Shown: positions 16,641 to 25,249 of the stretch, piece after piece
How positions within the stretch are numbered: the first letter of the stretch is position 1
Layout of the letters: each line of letters opens with the position of its first letter
Assembly: GCF_001429505.1 (NCBI RefSeq)
Contig: NZ_LMJW01000023.1
Coordinates: 117,580 to 162,405, forward strand
DNA: 44,826 bases
Origin: Allobosea sp. Root483D1
Lineage (GTDB): Bacteria; Pseudomonadota; Alphaproteobacteria; Rhizobiales; Beijerinckiaceae
Direction of reading: 5' to 3'
Notes under the pieces: model-generated
What the model was told of the DNA's origin: nothing
Database searches by the model: none
What the model saw: the letters and a program-made list of their open reading frames with translations, nothing else
Program-made: the position numbers and the translations under genes

Positions 16641-17957
16641 ATGACGCATCCATTTCCCTCCTCCCGGTCGCGAGAACTCTATGCGCGGGCTCAGAAGAGT
16701 CTGCCGGGAGGCAATACCCGGACTACCGTATTCATGAAGCCCCATCCGCTCTATGCCGCACGCGGCGAGGGCTGCCGGGTCGTCGATGTCGACGGAGTGG
16801 TGCGCATCGACTGCATCAACAATTTCACCGCCATGATCCACGGCCACGCACACCCGGTGCTGGTCGAGGCGGCGACGCGGCAGATCGCGCTCGGCACCGC
16901 CTTCGGAATGCCGACGGAATCGGAAATCCTGCTCGCCGAGCTCATTGCCTCGCGGCTGCCCAGCGTCGACCATGTCCGCTTCTGCAACTCCGGCTCCGAG
17001 GCCGTGATGATGGCGCTCAAGGCGGCGCGCGCCTATACCGGGCGGCCGAAGATCGCCAAATGTGAGGGCGCCTATCACGGCTCCTACGACTATGCCGAAG
17101 TGAGCCTCGACCCGTCGCCCGCCGACTGGGGAGGCAATGCCCCGGTCTCGGTCGCCTATGCTAAGGGCACTCCGGCCAACGTCCTGGCGGACACGCTCAC
17201 CATCCCCTTCAACGATATCGACGCGGCGGTCAGCCTGATCCGGGAGCACGGCAGCGAACTCGCCTGTATCCTGGTCGATCCCATGCCCAACCGCGCCGGC
17301 CTTGTCCCGGCCGACAAGGCCTATCTCCAGGCTTTGCGCGAGGTCTCGCGCGAGGTCGGCGCCCTCCTGATATTCGATGAGGTCATCACCTTCCGGCTCG
17401 GCTTCCACGGCGCCCAGGGGCTCTGGGGAATTGACCCGGACCTGACCACGCTCGGCAAGATCATCGGCGGCGGCTTTCCGGCCGGGGCCGTCGCCGGCGG
17501 CGCCGCGTTCATGGCGGTCTTCGATCCGACGGAGGGCAAGCCGGCCCTGCCGCATGGCGGCACCTTCTCCGCCAACCCGGTAACGATGAGGGCCGGCCTT
17601 GCCGCGATGGAGCTGCTCGACGAAGCGGCGTTCGCGCGTCTCGACGCGATCGGCGACCGGCTGCGCTCGGGTACCGACGAGGCGTTTTCCCGTCACGGCG
17701 TGCCGGGCCGCGCCGTCGGCATGGGCTCGCTCGCCAAGATCCATTTCACCGACAGGCCAGTGCGGGACTACCGCAGCGCCTATGCAGGCTCGGAGGAGAC
17801 GGCCCGGATGGCCCGCTTCAATCGCGCATTGCTGGACCGCGGCGTACTCGCGGCCGGCTACGGCCTGATCGCCCTGTCGACCCCCATGACCGATGCCGAC
17901 ATCGAGACGGTGCTCGCCGCGATATCGGAGTCGATCGCAGACGTCGCCGCCATGTAG
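16641..17957 (+). CDS. Class III (HemL-like) aminotransferase
   Basis: A 438-residue PLP enzyme related to glutamate-1-semialdehyde aminomutase and to beta-amino-acid aminotransferases. Seen motifs: RFCNSGSEAVMMALKAARAY, EGAYHGSYDYAEVS, LIFDEVITFRLGFHGAQGL, and the PLP lysine in TTLGKIIGGGFPAGAV. The ATG at 16641 has a clear AAGGAGA ribosome site. A housekeeping hemL is unlikely because the gene lies inside a transport/catabolic operon between livF and hyuB. The arginine after FDEVITF and the GAQG segment recall the beta-phenylalanine aminotransferase group, so transamination or aminomutation of an imported amino acid is a reasonable guess. The substrate is not proven. Confidence 0.87.
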   Translation: MTHPFPSSRSRELYARAQKSLPGGNTRTTVFMKPHPLYAARGEGCRVVDVDGVVRIDCINNFTAMIHGHAHPVLVEAATRQIALGTAFGMPTESEILLAELIASRLPSVDHVRFCNSGSEAVMMALKAARAYTGRPKIAKCEGAYHGSYDYAEVSLDPSPADWGGNAPVSVAYAKGTPANVLADTLTIPFNDIDAAVSLIREHGSELACILVDPMPNRAGLVPADKAYLQALREVSREVGALLIFDEVITFRLGFHGAQGLWGIDPDLTTLGKIIGGGFPAGAVAGGAAFMAVFDPTEGKPALPHGGTFSANPVTMRAGLAAMELLDEAAFARLDAIGDRLRSGTDEAFSRHGVPGRAVGMGSLAKIHFTDRPVRDYRSAYAGSEETARMARFNRALLDRGVLAAGYGLIALSTPMTDADIETVLAAISESIADVAAM

Positions 17958-18052
17958 CGGCTCCAGCAACCCCGCTTCAACAATCGCAACCCGTCGCGGC
18001 GGCGCATGATTGCGCCGCCCGATCGGCTGCGCCCGAAAAGAAGGCGTCCCCC

Positions 18053-19714
18053 ATGTCGACCACGGTTGATCCGATCACCCGCTCCGTCGTCCAGCACCGG
18101 CTCTCCTCCATCGTCGCCGAAATGGGCGAAGCGATGCTGCGAACCTCCTATTCCCAGATCCTGAATTCCAGCCGGGATTTTTCGATCGGGATCTGCGACA
18201 CGCGCTCGCGCCTCATCGCTCAGGCCGACCATATCCCGGTCCATGTCGGCGCATTGCCCTGGGCCACACGCGCCATCGAAGCGCGCTTTAAGGACATCGC
18301 GCCGGGCGACGTGTTTCTGCTGAACGACCCCTACCACGGCGGCAGCCACCTGCCGGACCTCACCGCCTTCGTGCCGGTCTTCGCCGAGGGGCAGCGCATG
18401 CTCTGGACGATCGTGCGCGCGCATCAGAGCGACATCGGCGGAGCGACGCATGGAGGCTACAACCCTCAGGCCACGGAGATCTGGCAGGAAGGGCTGCGCG
18501 TCCCACCATTGCGGCTCTACGAAGCCGGCAAGTTGCGTGACGATCTGCTCGACATGTTGGCGCTGAATGTGCGCAACGGCCGTGATTTCCGAGGCGATCT
18601 TGCCGCCATGGTCGGCGCCGCTAATCTCGGCCAGCGGCGGCTCGACCAGCTCTTCGCCGAGTTCGGGCGCGCGATGGTCGAAGCCGCGATGGAAGGCATC
18701 CTGGATGCCGCCGAATACCAGGCGCGCCAGGTCGTCTCGGGCTGGAAGGACGGCGTCTATCACGGCGAGGCTTTTCTCGACGATGACGGGCGCGGGCGGC
18801 AGAATCTGCGGATCGCAGCCAAGGTCACCAAGCGGGGCAGCGACATCGAGGTCGATCTGAGCGACTGCGATCCGCAGACCGACAGTTTTGTCAATTCGTC
18901 CCACGCCAATACCCAGGCGGCGGTCGCAATGGCCTTCGCCTACCTGATCGACCCTGAGACGCCGAAGAACGACGGGGCGCTGCGTCCGCTTACGGTCGTG
19001 GCCAGGCAGGGCACCATCGTCTGGGCTGACTCCGACCGCCCGGTGACGATGTGCACGAGCCACCCCTCCAACGAGATCGTCGAGGCGGTCATCAAGGCTC
19101 TTTCAAGCTGCTGCCCGGACCGGGCGATGGCCGGCTGGAGCCGCCGCTTCCGCATGGCGATCCAGGGCGAGGACCCGCGCAACGGCCATCGCTTTATCTG
19201 GCACATGTTCCAGGCGCGGCCGGGCGGCGGCGCATCCCCCGGCGGTGACGGCTGGTCTTCGATCGGTGAATGGCACACGGCAGGAGGCATCAAGTTCGGC
19301 TCGATCGAAGTCGCGGAGGTGCGCTTCCCGCTTCATTTCCGGCATCACGAGTTCCGGGCGGATTCGGGCGGTCGCGGCCGGTATCGCGGCGGGCTCGGCG
19401 TGGCGCTCGATCTCGAACTCGAAATAGCGCAGCCCGCGCTCGCCAACACTGCCGGCGATGGCGTTCGGCATGGCGCCTGCGGCTTGCTGGGCGGCGAGGA
19501 CGGCGCGCCGCACAGCTACCGGCTGCTCTCCACCGGAAAGCCGTCGCGGGCCTTGAAGACCAAGGAGGTCGGCATCGTGCTGTCGCCGGGCGATGTGCTG
19601 GAAATCCGATCGGCTGGCGGCGGTGGCTGGGGACCGGCCGACAAGCGGGACGGGTCAGCGCTCGCGCGCGACCGTGCTCAAGACCTCACGACCGAGACCC
19701 GGAAGGACATGTGA
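18053..19714 (+). CDS. hyuB: Hydantoinase/oxoprolinase subunit B
   Basis: A 553-residue HyuB/N-methylhydantoinase B family protein of normal length. It begins VDPITRSVVQHRLSSIVAEMG and has the family hallmarks TSYSQILNSSRDFSIGICD, DVFLLNDPYHGGSHLPDL, DIGGATHGGY and the C-terminal SAGGGGWGPADKRD. With HyuA it forms an ATP-dependent enzyme that opens cyclic amides (hydantoins, 5-oxoproline). The ATG lies 95 bp after the aminotransferase gene and the next gene begins 2 bp after its stop, so subunits are made together. The exact cyclic substrate cannot be told from sequence alone. Confidence 0.92.
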   Translation: MSTTVDPITRSVVQHRLSSIVAEMGEAMLRTSYSQILNSSRDFSIGICDTRSRLIAQADHIPVHVGALPWATRAIEARFKDIAPGDVFLLNDPYHGGSHLPDLTAFVPVFAEGQRMLWTIVRAHQSDIGGATHGGYNPQATEIWQEGLRVPPLRLYEAGKLRDDLLDMLALNVRNGRDFRGDLAAMVGAANLGQRRLDQLFAEFGRAMVEAAMEGILDAAEYQARQVVSGWKDGVYHGEAFLDDDGRGRQNLRIAAKVTKRGSDIEVDLSDCDPQTDSFVNSSHANTQAAVAMAFAYLIDPETPKNDGALRPLTVVARQGTIVWADSDRPVTMCTSHPSNEIVEAVIKALSSCCPDRAMAGWSRRFRMAIQGEDPRNGHRFIWHMFQARPGGGASPGGDGWSSIGEWHTAGGIKFGSIEVAEVRFPLHFRHHEFRADSGGRGRYRGGLGVALDLELEIAQPALANTAGDGVRHGACGLLGGEDGAPHSYRLLSTGKPSRALKTKEVGIVLSPGDVLEIRSAGGGGWGPADKRDGSALARDRAQDLTTETRKDM

Positions 19715-19716
19715 CG

Positions 19717-21762
19717 ATGTATACGATCGGCATTGATGTCGGCGGAACCTTCACCGATCTCGTCGCGATCGGCCCGGATCAGAGCGCCGTCTTCGCCAAA
19801 TCTCCCTCGACGCCCGCGGACCAGTCGCTCGGGGTCATGACCGGGCTCGAGGACCTGGCTGGAAAGCTCGGGCTCGATCGAGCCGCCCTGTTGGCGAAAA
19901 CCACGCGTCTCGTGCATGGCACGACGGTCGCCACCAACGCGCTGCTGGAACGCAAGGGCGCGAAGGTTGCCCTGCTCACGACCGAGGGCCATCGCGACGT
20001 CCTGGAAATGCGCGAAGGCCTCAAAGGCGACCGCTACGATCTGCGGACGCCGCCGCCGGAGCCGCTGGTCCCGCGAGAGCGGCGCTTCGGCGTCCGGGAG
20101 CGCCTTGGGCCGGATGGCGCTGTTCGAATCCCGCTTGACGACGCGTCCTTGAGCGAGGCGATCGAGGCGATCCGCCGGTCCGAAGCGACCTCCGTTGCCG
20201 TGTGCTATCTGCACGCCTATCGCAATCCCGCCCACGAGATCGCCACGGTCGAGCGTCTGCGTCGCGAGCTGCCCGGAGTCTATGTCTCGCGTTCGAGCGA
20301 TGTCTGGCCGCAGATCAAGGAGTTCGAACGGGTTTCGACCACGGTGGTCAACAGCTACGTCGGACCAGCGGTTCAGCATTATCTCGGCAACCTCGAGCGC
20401 CGGCTTGCCGGGGCCGGCTTTGCGGGAAGCCTGTTCATCATCCTCTCGCATGGCGGGATGGCTCCCGTCGAGGAAGCGTCGCGCCTAGCGGCGGGAACCG
20501 TCCTGTCGGGGCCCGCGGGCGGAATTTCCGGCTGCCGGCGCTGCGCCGAGCTCCTTGGCTTCGCCGACCTAATTCCATTTGATATGGGCGGCACGAGCAC
20601 CGACATCTCCTTGATCGCGGACGGCCGAGCAATGCTCACCGCCGATGCCGGGCTCGCCGGAGAGCGCATTGCGCTGCGCAGCCTCGACATCGCCAGCATC
20701 GCAGCCGGCGGCGGGTCGATCGCATCGGTCGACGCCGGCGGAACGCTGCATGTCGGCCCGGCCAGTGCGGGGTCCCAACCTGGACCGGCATGCTATGGCA
20801 ATGGCGGAACTGCGCCGACCGTTACCGATGCGAACGTCGTGCTCGGCTATCTCGGTGCCGAGTCGTTCATGGGTGGCCGCCGCCGGCTCGACAGGCCGGC
20901 TGCCGAGGCAGCGGTCGGCAAGATCGGCACTGCACTCGGCGTCTCACTTGAACAGTCGGCGGCCGGAATCTATCGCATGGTCAATCTCGGCATGGCCGAT
21001 GGGATCCGGCTCATGACACTGCGCCGTGGCGTCGACCCGCGGCGGTTTGCCATGGTCAGCTTCGGTGGTGCAGCCGGACTTCATGCAGTCGAGGTCGCCC
21101 GAGAGCTTGAAATCCCGCGCGTTATCGTTCCGGTGGCGGCGTCGGTCCTGTCCGCCTGGGGCATGCTCGCGAGCGATCTGCGCTACGAGGTCGGCCGGAC
21201 CAGTATCGGCACGAGCCGCGTCGGCGCCGAGACGATCCGAAGGGTCTTTGCTGAGCTGGAGTCCGTCGCGTTGAGCCGTATGAAGGCCTGGTTCGAAGGC
21301 CCCGTGCGGGTCGAGCGCTCGGCCGAGATGCGATATGGCGAGCAGATCTTCGAGATCGATGTCGACCTAGATGGGATCGAGTTGTCGGCTCCGGATCTGG
21401 TCGAACAGATCGACCGGCGTTTTCACCAGCGCCACGAGAGTTTGTACACCTATGCTTCGCCCGATCAGGAGGTCGTCTTCGTCAATGCCCGCGTCTCGGC
21501 CGTGGGTGACGTGCCCCGGATCAATGAGAACGGAGCAACGGAGAATCGGGGCGGCACCGCAAATCCCACAAGCGTTCGGACGGTCTTTCTCGGCGGTCCG
21601 GCGGAGGTTCCGGTCTATGACTTCGCCAGCCTGGGGCCGAACCATCGCATCACGGGACCGGCATTGATCGAATCTGAAACGACGACGATTCTGATCGGGC
21701 GCACGGACAGCTTGAGTGTAAATGCGCTGGGTTGGCTCGAGATCGAGGTCGGGCGTGGCTGA
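19717..21762 (+). CDS. hyuA: Hydantoinase/oxoprolinase subunit A
   Basis: A 681-residue HyuA family ATPase. It starts YTIGIDVGGTFTDLVAIGPD (phosphate-binding strand of the actin-like fold), followed by VHGTTVATNALLERKGAK and later PFDMGGTSTDISLI and VSFGGAAGLHAVEVA. GGAAGGA at 19701 precedes the ATG at 19717; longer in-frame starts lie inside hyuB and are rejected. Partner of HyuB for ATP-dependent ring opening. Last gene of the IclR-linked operon; 21763-22004 holds no gene or clear terminator that I can support, only a short unsupported reading frame at 21796. Confidence 0.93.
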   Translation: MYTIGIDVGGTFTDLVAIGPDQSAVFAKSPSTPADQSLGVMTGLEDLAGKLGLDRAALLAKTTRLVHGTTVATNALLERKGAKVALLTTEGHRDVLEMREGLKGDRYDLRTPPPEPLVPRERRFGVRERLGPDGAVRIPLDDASLSEAIEAIRRSEATSVAVCYLHAYRNPAHEIATVERLRRELPGVYVSRSSDVWPQIKEFERVSTTVVNSYVGPAVQHYLGNLERRLAGAGFAGSLFIILSHGGMAPVEEASRLAAGTVLSGPAGGISGCRRCAELLGFADLIPFDMGGTSTDISLIADGRAMLTADAGLAGERIALRSLDIASIAAGGGSIASVDAGGTLHVGPASAGSQPGPACYGNGGTAPTVTDANVVLGYLGAESFMGGRRRLDRPAAEAAVGKIGTALGVSLEQSAAGIYRMVNLGMADGIRLMTLRRGVDPRRFAMVSFGGAAGLHAVEVARELEIPRVIVPVAASVLSAWGMLASDLRYEVGRTSIGTSRVGAETIRRVFAELESVALSRMKAWFEGPVRVERSAEMRYGEQIFEIDVDLDGIELSAPDLVEQIDRRFHQRHESLYTYASPDQEVVFVNARVSAVGDVPRINENGATENRGGTANPTSVRTVFLGGPAEVPVYDFASLGPNHRITGPALIESETTTILIGRTDSLSVNALGWLEIEVGRG

Positions 21763-22004
21763 CTCCGTGCAATGGTGAGACCATGCGGTCCCCGGATGAC
21801 AGGAGCTTTCATCGGTGATCTCGTGTGCCCCCATCGACCACGTCGGGGTCGTGCTGGCATCGGTTTGGACGCCGATCTGAGCGCCAAGCTGCTGAAGGCG
21901 CTGCTGCCGCAACGCAGGTCTCGACCAAGCCGCGAATTCCATGATCTGTAAGCCAGCCTGACGTTTAACGTGGCTCGGGCGACGAAGGATACCTGCCCCG
22001 CGGG

Positions 22005-22053
22005 AATGTCCGGTTCTGGGCGGTCAGCCAATGTCCGCAAATGGCGCTTCTTT
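22005..22053 (+). repeat. Intergenic repeat copy D (25-nt-spaced GTCCG family)
   Basis: GTCCG boxes at 22008 and 22033, then CAAA and TGGCGCTTCT. It lies between the converging ends of hyuA and the GntR gene. Confidence 0.75.
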
Positions 22054-22071
22054 GGCGGGGCATTGCAGCCT

Positions 22072-22716
22072 TCAACTGTGCGATGCGGCCATACGCGACA
22101 CTACGGAGAGGGCGAACTCGACGAGGTAGCTGTTAAGCGCAATGGATGCGGCGCCGGCTCCGTCTGGGTCGCGCAGCAGGATGGCCTGCAGAATGTCCCG
22201 GTGCAGTCGCTTGCCATGGGCGATCTCGGCCTGCTCGTCGCGGACATGCATGATCCAGAAGCGGCGCGACAAGGTCTGCAGCGGTACCATCAGCGCCTCC
22301 AGATAGGGATTGTGCGCCGCCTGGATGATCAGGGCGTGAGTCTCGCGCACGGTCTCGGAATAGCCATGGAGATCGAAGCCGCCGGCAAGGGTCGCCTTCA
22401 GCGCCGCGATCGCCGCGATATCCTTTTCGGTCGCACGGCGGCAGGCGAGCCCGACGGCGAGAACCTCCACGGCCCGGCGAACCTCGAGGCCGCTGAGCTG
22501 GTCTTCGACGGAGATCGCCGGGATCTCGATGCCCTTGTTGGGGTGGATGCGCAGCATGTGGTTGAGGGCGAGGCGCTGGATCGCTTCCCGCACCGGGGTG
22601 CGGCCGAGGCCAGTGGCCGCCATCAGGCCGCGCTCGGACACCATCGAGCCGGGCCTGAGCTCGCCCTGCTCGATCAGGCGCTGCAAGGCGGCCACTGCCT
22701 GTTCTGATTGATTCAT
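22072..22716 (-). CDS. GntR-family (FCD) transcriptional regulator
   Basis: A 214-residue protein with an N-terminal winged HTH (LIEQGELRPGSMVSERGLMA, then TGLGRTPVREAIQRLAL) and a C-terminal FCD effector domain with its metal-type residues in ETHALIIQAAHNPYLEAL and HRDILQAIL. It is divergent from the flavin-reductase-like gene at 22864, with a perfect 12-bp palindrome between them (22810) that could be its operator. FCD regulators usually respond to organic acids; here the target is likely the reductase and transporter genes. Effector unknown. Confidence 0.93.
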   Translation of the reverse strand: MNQSEQAVAALQRLIEQGELRPGSMVSERGLMAATGLGRTPVREAIQRLALNHMLRIHPNKGIEIPAISVEDQLSGLEVRRAVEVLAVGLACRRATEKDIAAIAALKATLAGGFDLHGYSETVRETHALIIQAAHNPYLEALMVPLQTLSRRFWIMHVRDEQAEIAHGKRLHRDILQAILLRDPDGAGAASIALNSYLVEFALSVVSRMAASHS

Positions 22717-22809
22717 CCGTTTTTCAGCCCAGCGATGCCCCCGGCCGGGAGGCGTTTCCGTTCCCTGATCCGATAGCTGGTTTCAAGGGCTTTCCAAACC
22801 GTTGTTCAT

Positions 22810-22821
22810 CCGATATATCGG
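22810..22821. promoter_or_regulatory. Candidate GntR operator palindrome
   Basis: Perfect palindrome CCGATATATCGG, 43 bp before the ATG at 22864 in the gntR/flavin-reductase intergenic region. AT-centred palindromes are typical for FCD-type GntR sites; assignment is inference. Confidence 0.5.
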
Positions 22822-22863
22822 TGACATACCATTGAAATCCACAAGAGCGCGGAACGCGACGTC

Positions 22864-23523
22864 ATGAAGTATTCGCCCTCCATCGAGCCGAGCCCGCTCC
22901 CCTTCTCGCCGTTCAAGAGCTGCACGGTGCCGCGGCCGATCGGCTGGCTGTCCAGCGTCAGCGCGGCGGGCATCGAGAACATCGCGCCCTACAGCCAGTG
23001 GCAGAACCTGACCTTCGATCCGCCGATGGTGATGTTCTCGGCGAACCAGTATCCGGACGGGCGCCGCAAGGACACGGTGCTCAATGCCGAGGAGACCGGC
23101 TGGTTCGTCTGGAACATGGCGACCTATGATCTGCGCGAGGCGGTCAACCTGAGCGCGATGGCGCTGCCGCCCGAGGAAAGCGAATTCGACCGCCTCAACG
23201 TGACGCGCGAGTATGCGGACAATGCCCGCATACCGATGGTGCAGGAAAGCCCCGTCAAGTTCGAGTGCCGCTACCTGAGCACGCACCGCCTGAAAGGCAA
23301 TTCCGCGGTCGGCACTATCGATATCGTCTTCGCGCAGGTCGAGACGATCCATATCGACGACCGCTTCATCACGCGCGAGGGCAAGCTCGACATTCCCGCG
23401 ATCAAGCCGATCGCCCGCCTCGGCTACTTCGACTACACGGTCGTGAAAGATGTCTTCGAAATGCGCGTGCCGGGGGCTGATGCCGATGCCCGGTTCGGCC
23501 TTGAAGGCCGTGCTGCCGGCTGA
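22864..23523 (+). CDS. Flavin-reductase-like FMN-binding protein
   Basis: A 219-residue protein of the flavin reductase-like split-barrel family. Its start (PLPFSPFKSCTVPRPIGWLS) and the segment IAPYSQWQNLTFDPPMVMFS are the FMN-binding features of this family. Some members supply reduced flavin to a monooxygenase, others act directly on small molecules; no dedicated partner oxygenase is adjacent. The MFS transporter gene follows after 61 bp and a GntR regulator is divergent, suggesting uptake and conversion of one compound, probably an organic or aromatic acid. That substrate class is inference from the neighbours. Confidence 0.87.
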   Translation: MKYSPSIEPSPLPFSPFKSCTVPRPIGWLSSVSAAGIENIAPYSQWQNLTFDPPMVMFSANQYPDGRRKDTVLNAEETGWFVWNMATYDLREAVNLSAMALPPEESEFDRLNVTREYADNARIPMVQESPVKFECRYLSTHRLKGNSAVGTIDIVFAQVETIHIDDRFITREGKLDIPAIKPIARLGYFDYTVVKDVFEMRVPGADADARFGLEGRAAG

Positions 23524-23584
23524 GGCCTGCGCCGACCTCCCCCATCGACAGCGTCAACGTCAATAAAAAAGAGGGGTTCATCAC

Positions 23585-24928
23585 ATGTCTGACGTCGCCG
23601 CAGAGGGCGCTTTCACCGCCCCGCGTTCCCGCCGCGTCAAGGATTTGATCGCGGTCAATTTCGGCAACACGCTCGAATGGTTCGACTGGACGATCTACAC
23701 GATCTTCGCGCCCTACTTCGCGCTCCAGTTCTTCCCCTCGGCGGACAAGTCGGCTGCGCTTTTGGCGGCGCTCGCCGTCTTCGCGGCGGGCTTCCTCACG
23801 CGGCCGCTCGGTGGCTTCCTGTTCGGGCTCTATGCCGACCGGGTCGGCCGTAAGAAGAGCCTGACGCTCGCAATGTTCATCACGGCTGGCGGCAGCCTAG
23901 TCATCGCTTTCGCTCCGACCTTCGCGACGGTGGGGCTCGCTGCGTCGATCCTCCTGCTGGTCGCGCGCTTGGCCCAAGGCATCGCCCATGGCGGCGAGAT
24001 GGGGACATCCGTCACTTATCTGGTCGAGCGAGCGCCGCGTCATCGGCGTGCACTCTATGGCAGCACGTCATGGATGAGCGTCGTGCTCGGCACCATGATC
24101 GCGACGGTCACCGGCCTGCTGCTTAACGCCACGCTCGGCCGCCCGGCCCTGGAAAGCTGGGGCTGGCGCATTCCCTTCGTACTCGGCGGGCTGCTCGGCT
24201 TCTACGGGCTTTATCTGCGCCGCAAGCTGACCGAGACCGACAGCTTCGCGAAGGTGCAAGCGCAGGGCGCGAAGACTGCGACCGGGCTCGGCCCGCTGCT
24301 GCGGAACTGGCGCGGCGTCGCCGTCGTCTTCGGGCTTTCGGCCGGCGGTTCGATCATGTTCTACACGTGGCTGATATACAGCCCGACCTTCGCGCAAATC
24401 AGCCGTGGGCTCGATGCGACATCGGCGCTGACCGCGAGCCTGATCGCGCAGGCGGTGTTCTTCGTCGCCATCCCGATCGTCGGCTGGCTCGCTGACCGAT
24501 ATGGCCGACGGACCTTCATTATCCTGTTCGGGCTCGGCTTCATTGCCGCGACCCTGCAACTCGACGGGCTGATCAACAACAGCTTTTCGGGCCTGCTGAC
24601 AGCGATGATCTGCGCCCTGCTGATCCTGGCCTGCCTGTTCGGGGTCAACACGGCGGTATGGGCCGAGGTTTTCCCGACATCGGTCCGGGCCACCGGCGTC
24701 AGCGGGCCGCTTTCACTTGCCACGGCGATTTTCGGCGGCACCGCTCCTTATGTGAACACCTATCTCTCGCAGACGGGCGAGCATCGGCTGTTCCTGTTCT
24801 ACCTGATGTTCGTGGCCGGCATCACCTTGCTGACCGGACTGCTGACCCCGGAAACCCGCGACTTCGATCTAGACCGGCCGGACACCGGACGGCTGTCGAA
24901 ATCGTCGGCATCTCTCAACTCTCGCTGA
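23585..24928 (+). CDS. MFS transporter, metabolite:H+ symporter (MHS) type
   Basis: A 447-residue inner-membrane transporter with about twelve hydrophobic segments. The N-terminal NFGNTLEWFDWTIYTIFAPY and the loop GLYADRVGRKKSLTLAM are typical of the MHS group (KgtP, ShiA, proline/betaine types), which import organic acids or related compounds with protons. The motif GWLADRYGRRTFI repeats in the second half. A GAGGGG ribosome site lies before the ATG at 23585. Probably co-transcribed with the flavin-reductase-like gene under the divergent GntR regulator. Specific substrate unknown. Confidence 0.93.
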   Translation: MSDVAAEGAFTAPRSRRVKDLIAVNFGNTLEWFDWTIYTIFAPYFALQFFPSADKSAALLAALAVFAAGFLTRPLGGFLFGLYADRVGRKKSLTLAMFITAGGSLVIAFAPTFATVGLAASILLLVARLAQGIAHGGEMGTSVTYLVERAPRHRRALYGSTSWMSVVLGTMIATVTGLLLNATLGRPALESWGWRIPFVLGGLLGFYGLYLRRKLTETDSFAKVQAQGAKTATGLGPLLRNWRGVAVVFGLSAGGSIMFYTWLIYSPTFAQISRGLDATSALTASLIAQAVFFVAIPIVGWLADRYGRRTFIILFGLGFIAATLQLDGLINNSFSGLLTAMICALLILACLFGVNTAVWAEVFPTSVRATGVSGPLSLATAIFGGTAPYVNTYLSQTGEHRLFLFYLMFVAGITLLTGLLTPETRDFDLDRPDTGRLSKSSASLNSR

Positions 24929-24941
24929 CAAATGCATCGAT

Positions 24942-24978
24942 AAGCCCGGAGCGGACCTGAATAGTCGGCTCCGGGCTT
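24942..24978 (+). terminator. Hairpin after the MFS gene
   Basis: Perfect 11-bp stem AAGCCCGGAGC (24942-24952) with GCTCCGGGCTT (24968-24978) and a 15-base loop, 13 bp after the MFS stop. There is no T run, so termination strength is uncertain. Confidence 0.55.
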
Positions 24979-25023
24979 GGCGACGAGCCGGCCGGCTCTA
25001 GTTTGCGCTGGATTACACACTGA

Positions 25024-25070
25024 AGGTCCGCTTGCGGGAGACAAGCCAACGTCTGTTCATGGCGCTCGGC
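25024..25070 (+). repeat. Intergenic repeat copy G (25-nt-spaced GTCCG family)
   Basis: GTCCG box at 25026 and GTCTG at 25051, then TTCA and TGGCGC. It sits in the 321-bp space 24929-25249 between the MFS gene and the EAL gene; that space otherwise holds only the hairpin at 24942. Confidence 0.7.
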
Positions 25071-25249
25071 CGCCGATATCGTTCGATGATGCGTTCCGGA
25101 GTGGCCTAAGGTTGTCCGCAACTTTGGCTCAAGCCATCAGTCTGGTCACTGACGCATGTAAATAAGTAGCGCATACACTTTAAGCACCCATTCAGGGTGG
25201 CAGCCGCAGTATTTCACGCAATCCCCCGCCTGGTTCGGAAGGCTTGGCA

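Noticed and set aside
16440..17969. A 509-codon minus-strand frame opposite the aminotransferase
   Set aside because: A shadow of a GC-rich gene; the plus-strand protein has all PLP motifs.
17858..19063. A 401-codon minus-strand frame opposite hyuB
   Set aside because: No domain can be seen, and it overlaps two recognised genes.
21796..21951. A 51-codon plus-strand frame after hyuA
   Set aside because: No ribosome site that stands out, no recognised motif and biased composition; probably chance.
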